From: DOZZ01 sp963792655
Lineage (GTDB): Bacteria > Acidobacteriota > Terriglobia > Bryobacterales > Bryobacteraceae
DNA: 64,000 nucleotides
Assembly: GCA_963792655.1 (NCBI GenBank)
Contig: CAWBWU010000004.1
Location: forward strand, 62,001-126,000
Direction of reading: 5' to 3'
Shown: positions 56,685 through 64,000 of the stretch, one piece after another
Position numbering within the stretch: position 1 is the first letter of the stretch
Layout of the letters: every line of letters starts with the position of its first letter
Translations under genes and position numbers: made by a program
The notes under the pieces: model-generated
Told to the model about the DNA's origin: nothing
The model's database searches: none
What the model saw: only the letters and a program-made list of their open reading frames with translations

Positions 56685-58269
56685 ATGCATTTTCTGATCG
56701 CCTTGACGCTGATGTCAGTTCCCGTAGAAACGTGGCAGTCCTACCGCGCTGGTGCGATGGAAGCTCGCAATCGGAGCGCATTTGCTGAAGCCGAACGCCT
56801 GAATGCAGCGGCGCTCGAGGCCGCTGAGAAGACCGGAGACCAGGACGAAATTTCGCTCTCGCTCGGCGACATCGGTATGGCCCACCAACGCGCGGGGCGC
56901 CTCCAGCCCGCAGCGAAGGTCTTCGAGCGCGCGATGCAAGTCGACGAAGCAGCCGTTGCTGCGGGCAAAACCAAGGCCGCCTACCGTTTGCCGGGGTCGC
57001 TGAACAACCTTGCCGCAGTGTATGCCGCACAGCACCGCGAGCCGGAAGCGGAGGCTCTTTATAACCGTGCTCTTAGCGGCCGCGCAATCAGGACCCGAGG
57101 GATCGACCTACATCGTGTCCATCCTCGGCAACCACGCATCGCTGCTGCTGGGCGCGGGCCGCGCAGCCGAAGCGACGGTGCTGCTCAAACAAGCTCTCGA
57201 ACGAGCCGAAGCGAGCTTTGGGCCGGACAGCGAAAAAGTCGCATTTGTCGTCATCAATCTGGCGCTCGCAAACAAATTGGCCGGTGACTATCCAGCGGCT
57301 GAAGCGCTGAACCGGCGCGCACTCGCGATTCGGGAGAAGTCGCCCACTCCGGACAGCGGTTTGATCGCCACTACATTGAGCAACCTCGGCGGGGTGCTGC
57401 AGGTGGAGTGGAAGCTGGAGGAAGCGGAGCAGGTGCTCAAGCGGTCGCTCGAGATTTCGCGCACCAATGGCAAAGGTAAGTTTCAGCCAAGCTACGCAGC
57501 GGCCTTGAACAACCTGGCTATCCTCTACAGCGCGGAGCGCCGGTTCGCGCAAGCCCAGCCGCTGCTTGAAGAAGCCATCGCGATTTGGACGGAGCAGTTC
57601 GGCGCCGCGAGTTCGCAGGCCACGTCGGCAATGATCAATCTCGGCGAGGCCTATGAGGCGTCCGGTCAGTTCCGGCAGGCAGAGCCGCTGCTGACGAAAG
57701 CCATCCAGTTACTTCAGGGCGCAGCATGGGCAAACCCAGCTGATTACGCGTCTGCCCTCAGCAACCTTGGATCAGTAAACATGGGCGAGCACAACTATCC
57801 ACGCGCCGAAGCTTTGTTTCGCGAATCGCTCGGCATTGAACGCAAACTGTTAGGCGCGCGCCACCCGCGCGTAGCAAGAGATCTCGGAAATCTGGGCACT
57901 GCTCTAGAAGCCCGTCATCGCTATGCCGACGCCGAAGAGTTGTTCCGTAGCGCGGCAGACGTCCTGGGCAACAGTCCCGATGCTGCCGGCTGTTACGCCC
58001 ACCTGGGTGCACTCTACGCGCGGCAATCGAAGCTGGGCGAGGCTGCAGGGGCTTATCGCGTCGCAATTGAGAAGTGGCCGCTGCTCGGTGCGGGTCCCAA
58101 TGATCCGCGGCTCGTCCCCATGCTGCAGCAGTATGCCGCGCTCGAAAGGAAACTGGCCAACTTTGCGTCTGCTGAAGCCGCGGAGACTCGCGCGCTCGGT
58201 ATTTACGTTTCGCAAACGGTCGCCCGGGAAAAACGCGCGGGAGAAAAATCGCTGTTCCCGCAGAACTAA
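56685..58269 (+). CDS. TPR repeat protein (one frameshift)
   Basis: About 527 aa. A short signal-like segment (MHFLIALTLMSVPV) and then 42-residue-type tetratricopeptide repeats with a kinesin-light-chain style, e.g. DYPAAEALNRRALAIREKSP, YAAALNNLAILYSAERRFAQ and NYPRAEALFRESLGIERKLL. The frame changes near 57070, after PEAEALYNRAL, and the next repeat continues. AAAGGGAA stands a few bases before ATG 56685. It is followed by the winged-helix regulator and may be a partner of it; 150 bases upstream are without a gene. Confidence 0.83.
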
Positions 58270-58355
58270 TTCGTCACCATTGACGTTTTGTTACGTACTG
58301 ATAGTTAACCGTTGCCGCGTATAGCGGTGGGTTCGAACACCTGGGTGGAGGTGGG

Positions 58356-60555
58356 ATGAAAGAGACATACCGAGCCGAACCGCCGTTAGCGCCGGAGCGC
58401 GTACCTCTGCCTGTCAAGACGAGTCCAGCAGGCAATGGACTTCGCATTCGGCGCGTTCAATTCGGCACCTTCGAACTCGATCTGGAAACGGGAGAGTTGC
58501 GCAACCACGGCTTGAAAGTGAAGTTGCAAGGCAAGCCGTTCCAGATTCTGAATGCGCTGCTGGAGCGTCCCGGAGAAGTGGTCACGCGCGACCAGTTGCG
58601 CAGCCGGCTCTGGCCTGCGGATACGTTCGTCGATTTCGAGAGTGGCCTGAACACTGCGGCCAACCGGCTGAGGCTGACGCTCGGCGACTCGGCCGATCAT
58701 CCACGCTACGTTGAGACGCTTGCGCGCACGGGATATCGTTTCATCGCGCCGGTCACGATCATCGCGCCGATTGCCGCGCCGCCGCTCACTGCGGTGCACG
58801 CGGCTCCAACCATCGTGACCGCTGTTGATACCGCGGAGATCGCCCCGCCGCAGCAGCGCGATGTTGCTCATGATGTCCCGCAAGATGTTCCAGCGACCCC
58901 ATCGCGAGCATGGCGACGATGGGCCGCGGCCGCACTATTCGCAACGGTGGCTATCAGCGTTGCGTGGCAATGGCTTCGCCCGGCTCCGCAGCTTCCGGCG
59001 TTTAGTCAAATTACGTTCCGGCGGGGAATCATCGGCAACGCGCGCTTCACGCTGGACGGCCAAACCGTCGTCTACAGCGGACGCGTCGGCGACGATGCCA
59101 AACGACTTTACGTAGCCAATCTGAACAGTCCTGAATCGCGCCAGCTCGACATCTCTGATGCCGCGCTGGCCGCTGTTTCACGAAGCGGTGAACTGGCAAT
59201 CCTGCAGTACGCAGGCGTTCCCACATATGGCGCGCGGCTTGCGCGCGTGCCCTTGAACGGCGGGGCCCCAATGCCTGTTGCGGACCATGTCGCGCTGGCG
59301 GACTGGCTCCCGGATGCGAGTAGCCTGGTCATCGCTCGCAACCAACCCAGAGGCGCTTCGATCGAATTTCCCGTTGGCAAGGAGATCTATCGGACCACCG
59401 CGTGGGTCGACGCCCTGCGCGTGTCGCCTTCGGGCGATGCAGTCGCATTCCTCGAGCATCCGGTAGCGGGCGACGATGCAGGGCAGGTCAAGATACTTGA
59501 CGCGAAAGGACAGCTGATCGCACAGAGTTCCGCTTGGGGAACCGCCGCCGGACTTGCGTGGGCAGCCAATGGACGCGAGGTACTCTTCACTGCTGCAAGT
59601 CAGGGCGCACTCAGGCAGCCTTTCGCGATCAGCCGTGAAGGCAAAATCCGTCAGGTGGCAAGCGCACCCGCGTCGGTACGCATTCTGGACGTTGCGCCAG
59701 ATGGACGGATGCTCGTGGCGCGTGACTTACAGCGCCTGTCGATGCTGCGCGCCGGCAACTCCGCAGATAACGAGAACGATCTCTCATGGTTCGACTGGTC
59801 GAGGCCGCAGGACCTATCGGCTGACGGCAACCTGGTGCTGTTCGATGAGACCGGGCAGGCGGGTGGCGCGAATTACATGGTCTACCTGCATGACATTGCG
59901 AAAGGATCGACAACGCGCGTGGGGGAGGGCAGGGCACAGGCGCTTTCTCCGGACCAGAAGTTCGCGCTCACGCTCGGCGCAAAAGACCGTACTTATCTCT
60001 CGATGGTGCCGCTCGCGTCACCGGGCCAGCCGCGAAGGATCTCTGGCGCGGGCATCGAATACCAGTGGGCGCGCTTCTTTCCCGGACGGCAGAATCCTCT
60101 CGGCCGGTGCGGCGACGGGTCAACGTCTGCGCTTATATGTTCAGTCGATCGACGGCGGTGTACCCGTTCCCATCCGGCCCGATGCGTATCTGGAATCGCC
60201 GGCAATTTCACCTGACGGACGTCAGATCGCCGGGCTCAACAACGATGCGCGAGTCGAGGTCCTGACTTTAGGCGGCGCGACGCGCCAACTCGAGACTCCC
60301 GCCGGCGCACTGCCGGTGCGGTGGACGGCCGATGGCAAGTCGCTCATTATCGCCCAATGGCGCGCGACGCCCACCAAACTGTTTCGCGTTAACGTTGCCA
60401 CCGGCCAAACCGTGTTCTGGCGAGCAGTCGGACCACCCGACACGGTGGGTCTGGTTGCGGCGCACGGAATCAGAGTTTCGGACGATGAGCAAACCATCAT
60501 CTATGGCAGCCTGCGAACGCTTTCGGAACTCTTTTTGGCCAAGGGCTGGAAGTAA
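58356..60555 (+). CDS. Membrane-anchored winged-helix regulator with beta-propeller (one frameshift)
   Basis: About 732 aa. An OmpR-type DNA-binding domain (VQFGTFELDLETGELRNHG, LLERPGEVVTRDQLRSRLWP, TYVETLARTGYRFIAPV at about residues 35-135) is followed by a linker, a membrane helix (WRRWAAAALFATVAISVAWQ), and a TolB/PD40 beta-propeller in the periplasm (e.g. ARFTLDGQTVVYSG, AWAANGREVLFTAA). A frame change near 60090 leads to GRILSAGAATGQRLRLYVQS and the stop at 60555. The architecture is a CadC-like one-component system that is common in Acidobacteriota. GGAGGT lies upstream of ATG 58356. Confidence 0.87.
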
Positions 60556-60672
60556 CGCAAGCAGCTAAGATCTATTCCTTTGTTTAACTTTAGCCGTTTG
60601 ACACAAGTGAGCCGCCGTCTATTGCCGGGTTAGGCGGATAAGCCGAAGACTTGAGGGCAGGGGGTTCTCTCG

Positions 60673-63600
60673 ATGCTTCAAGTCCGATTCCTGATCTACT
60701 TCACGCTGCTGACTACCGCAGCCTTCGGCCAGGCCATTAGTGGCGATTTAGTTGGCTCTACTGTGGATGCCAGCGGTGCGGCAATTCCAAATGTCTCTGT
60801 AACCGCCTTGAACGTAGCTACAGGCGCGTCAACGGCAGCCAAGACGAACGAAAGCGGCCAGTACCGGTTTAGTAACCTTCCGGCGGGCACTTATGACGTA
60901 ACCGCCAGTGCACAAGGCTTTGCACCGACGTCACTGCGTCACGTGGACATTGACATCAACCGCTCGGTGACGGCAAATATCACGATGCAAGTCGGCCAGG
61001 TTTCGAGCAGCGTCGAAGTTACAGAATCCGCTTCTGTCATCGATACCACGACCGCTAACATCAGTAGTGTTCATGATGCGCGCGAGGCGCGCGACCTGCC
61101 TGTGTCCGGCATCGGACTGGGTGTGGTGAATCTTTCGCTGCTCGGGGCGGGCGTCGCCAGCAACGGAGGTATCGGCGCCGGCGAGGGTCCTTCGGTCGGC
61201 GGACAGCGGCCCTATAACAACAACTTCATGATTGAAGGCGTCGACAACAACAACAAGAGCGTCACCGGCGCGCTGATTCGTTTTATCCCGAACGATGCCG
61301 TGAGCGAATTCTCTCTCCAGCAGAATCAGGTCGGCGCTGAATTCGGGCACTCTTCCGGCGGCCAGTTCAATGTTATGGTGAAGAGCGGCACCAACGCCAT
61401 CCACGGCACAGTCTACGAGTATTTCCAGAACCGCAATCTGAACGCCGTCGACGTGGCGCTTGAAGAACCAGGACATCTTCACCAACCCGCGCTACGATTC
61501 CAATCGCTTCGGGGCTACGTTCGGTGGGCCGATCATCAAGAACAAGTTGTTCTACTTCGGCGCGTTTGAATACAACCCGGTAGGACAGGCTACTTCGCCG
61601 GGCGCACCGTTGCTGACGCCAACAGCGGCCGGGTTATGCGACGCTCGACTCGCTTCCCGGCATCAGCGCTACTAACTTAGGCGTGTTTCAAAAGTACGTC
61701 ACTGCTGCTGCGGCTCCGCTGGCTGACACGACTCAGTACCCAGTGGTTCAAGGCGTCGCGATCCCGGTTGGGATTCTGCCCGTGGCTGCACCGAACTATC
61801 AGAATGGTTACTTCGCGGTCATCAGTTCCGATTACAACATCTCGTCGCGTGACCAGTTGCGTGGCCGCTACATCTCGAACCGGCTGAGTGCGATCGATAA
61901 TCGTGCGTCGTTGCCCGTGTTCTTCCTTCCGCAGCCCAACACTTACTACATCGCGACGCTTGCCGAATATCACAACTTCTCACCAAGCTTGAACAACGAG
62001 TTCCGGCTGGGCTACAACCGATTAAACCAGACCTTCCCGGGCGGGAACTTCAAATTCCCAGGGCTGGATGCGTTTCCGAATATCGACATCACCGAGTTAA
62101 ACGTCAACGTTGGACCTGACTCAACCGCGCCTCAGTTCGGAATCCAAAACACTTATCAGGCGATCGACAACGTGAGCTGGGTCAAAGGAAACCATACGTT
62201 CAAATTCGGGTTTGAAGGGCGCAAGTACATCGCGCCGTCCAGCTTCACCCAGCGCTCGCGCGGAGAATACATCTACTCTACGCTGGACCTGTACCTGTCG
62301 GACATCACGCCCGACTCACAAGCGCAGCGGGGACTGGGCAATGTGGTCTACTACGGCGATCAGGTTGCGCTGTACTCGTACTTCAACGACACGTGGCGCG
62401 TGCGGCCGAACCTGTCGCTCACGCTGGGCGCTGCGGCATGAGTACACCACCATTCCATTCTCCGAACGGCGTCAAAGTCTGAATGCAATCTCCGACGTCC
62501 CAGGTGCTCATTCAGTTCCGCGAGCCGAAAGCGCAGACGAAGAACTTCGCTCCGCGTATCGGCCTGGCTTATTCGCCAGGCACCAGCGGGCGCACTTCGT
62601 TGCGCGCAGGCTTTGGCTTGTCGTACGACGTCCTTTACGACAACATCGGTACACTCGCCGCACCGCCTCAACTGCAGACAACGGTAGACGTTTCCGGGAG
62701 CGGCCAACCGAACTTTCTGAAGAACGGCGGCATCCTGCCCAACGCCAGGGCGCTGGAACGCTATCCGTTGCAGACGCGCGGTCCGCTACGTCGGCTTTCA
62801 TTCCGGATCAGAAGGTGCCGTACTCCATCCAGTGGAACGCCGGGTTTCAACGAGTGCTTGGAAAGGACTACACTTTCGAGGCGCGGTACCTGGGCTCGCG
62901 CGGCGTTCATCTGAACGTGCAAGAGCGCATCAACAAGATAGCTGTAGTTACCGCTGCCAACGCACTGCCCCTTTACATGCAGGCGCCAAGTCAGTCGCAG
63001 TTAGACGCGCTTCCGAACACCCTTGCTGAACTGAGATCGCTGTCCAACATCAAGCCTGGCTTTCGCGAAGGCAGGTTTCGACAATGGCAGTTTCGTTGAA
63101 GACAGCCCGATCGGAAACTCCACGTATCACGGCCTGGCGCTGCAGTTGAATAAGCGGTTCAGCAACAATCTGCAGTTCCTGGCAGCCTATACCTGGAGCC
63201 ATCTGATCGACGACAGCACGGCGGACTTTTTCACCACCCTGCTCAGTCCGCGCCGCCCGCAGGATTTCCAGAACCTACGGCCCGAAAAGGCGTCATCCGC
63301 GTTGGATCGCCGTCACCGTGTGACCATCAGCGCCATCTATGACGCGCCCTGGCTCCGGCACTCAAACTGGTTCATGGCGAACGTGGTCGGCAACTGGTCG
63401 GTCGCGCCGATCTATACCTATGAGAGCCCGGAGTACGTTACGGTGCAGAGCGCGGTAGATGCCAACCTGAATGGGGACTCGTTTACCGACCGTTCGTTCA
63501 TCAATCCGGCGGGAGCGGACGGCACGAGCAGCGGCGTCACTGCGCTTCAAAACAGCAATGGCGACACCGTCGCGTACCTGGCGAACAATCCCAATGCGCG

Positions 63601-63932
63601 TTACATTCGTGCGGGTTTGGGTACGCTGCCCAATGGCGGCCGCAATACTTTGCCTGGCCGACCCATCAATAACTGGGACCTGAATTTACTGAAGAACTTC
63701 ACCGTCAGGGAAGGTACCCACCTGCAGTTCTCGGCGCAGTTACTGCAATACCTTCAACCATCCGCAGTTCGTGCCGGGCTTTGTGAACCGGATCGACAAT
63801 CCGGCGATCCTGAATACCAGCTCGGGCGTACGAAACTACCTGACGCCGGGTAACCCCAGCTTCAATAGACCGGACCTGGTGTTCAGTAGTAACCCACGCA
63901 CGATACAGCTTGCGATGAAGGTGATCTTTTAG
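60673..63932 (+). CDS. Oar-like TonB-dependent receptor (about seven frameshifts)
   Basis: About 1085 aa outer-membrane protein. Signal peptide MLQVRFLIYFTLLTTAAFGQ; a carboxypeptidase-regulatory (Cna-B-like) domain (LVGSTVDASGAAIPNVSVTA, YRFSNLPAGTYDVTASAQGF); a plug domain (GGQRPYNNNFMIEGVDNNNK); then a beta-barrel with NRFGATFGGPIIKNKLFYFG and later strands such as NLQFLAAYTWSHLIDDSTAD. It ends TIQLAMKVIF, with the C-terminal Phe typical of barrel proteins. Shifts near 61465, 61640, 62435, 62500, 62780, 63075 and 63745. Such receptors in Acidobacteriota are thought to take up sugars or peptides. Confidence 0.88.
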
Positions 63933-63974
63933 GCTTAAACCGCTTCCTTACGGTCGCGGCACGTCAGACGTTTG

Positions 63975-63999
63975 GGGGTGGTTAACACCAAACCACCCC
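63975..63999. terminator. Hairpin downstream of the TonB receptor, likely terminator
   Basis: A 9-bp perfect stem GGGGTGGTT/AACCACCCC with a seven-base loop lies 43 bases after the stop. The window ends one base later, so a T tract cannot be seen. Confidence 0.6.
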
Positions 64000-64000
64000 A

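Noticed and set aside
60598..60626. TTGACA before the TonB receptor as a promoter
   Set aside because: The nearest -10-like box (TCTATT) is only 14 bases away, too close to be convincing.

Overview
This window looks like chromosomal DNA of an Acidobacteriota bacterium, most like the Bryobacter/Solibacter group (inference). The reasons are the high GC content, an Oar-like TonB receptor with an N-terminal carboxypeptidase-regulatory domain, CRTAC1/FG-GAP proteins paired with TPR proteins, a winged-helix plus beta-propeller regulator, and many secreted proteins with short overlapping operons. No rRNA, tRNA or CRISPR array was seen.

Layout. 1-4.3 kb: ftsK (partial) and uppP on minus, divergent from pyk, then a small ferredoxin and a NIPSNAP protein. 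4.3-5.4 kb: two decayed copies of a REP-associated HUH (Y1) transposase with palindromic REPIN repeats. 5.4-6.5 kb: a DUF1697 protein and a DUF433/DUF5615 toxin-antitoxin pair. 6.5-13.4 kb: smc, an enoyl-CoA hydratase, a TIM-barrel sugar isomerase and cca. 13.4-16.9 kb: a molybdenum hydroxylase pair of isoquinoline 1-oxidoreductase type followed by a GH97-N-like protein. 16.9-24 kb: a tightly overlapping minus-strand operon of two CRTAC1 proteins, two TPR proteins and a 75-aa protein. 24-26.4 kb: a terminase-like bicistron with no other phage genes. 26.5-29.4 kb: an island of remnants (vapBC, DNA methylase, other restriction-type fragments). 29.6-31.2 kb: two secreted proteins between two copies of an 80-bp hairpin repeat. 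31.2-49.4 kb: a long minus-strand housekeeping block (phospholipase C-like, SDR, two cyclophilins, anmK, mutS, glutamate dehydrogenase, flippase, CtpA-like protease, ddl, arginase, asnS, TIM-barrel protein, ggt, rlmB). 49.4-56.5 kb: AhpD-like protein, acyl-CoA carboxylase, Gfo/Idh/MocA plus TIM-barrel pair, DsbA-like protein, hemW, ltaE. 56.7-64 kb: TPR protein, winged-helix/propeller regulator, TonB-dependent receptor.

A dominant property of the sequence is the number of frameshifts. At least 40 apparent one- or two-base shifts break genes that should be intact (smc, mutS, asn-neighbour genes, glutamate dehydrogenase, arginase, ggt and others), while the same protein continues in another frame. 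I read this as uncorrected indel error in the assembly, not as pseudogenisation, and I annotate the full spans. The truly decayed loci are the transposase copies and the 26.8-29.4 kb island, where pieces of unrelated genes abut.

The best candidates for something undescribed are the CRTAC1/TPR operon with its small middle gene, the stand-alone TerS/TerL-like pair with a G-quadruplex motif at its promoter, the REPIN whose arm supplies the transposase stop codon, and the paired hairpin repeats around 29.6 and 31.1 kb.
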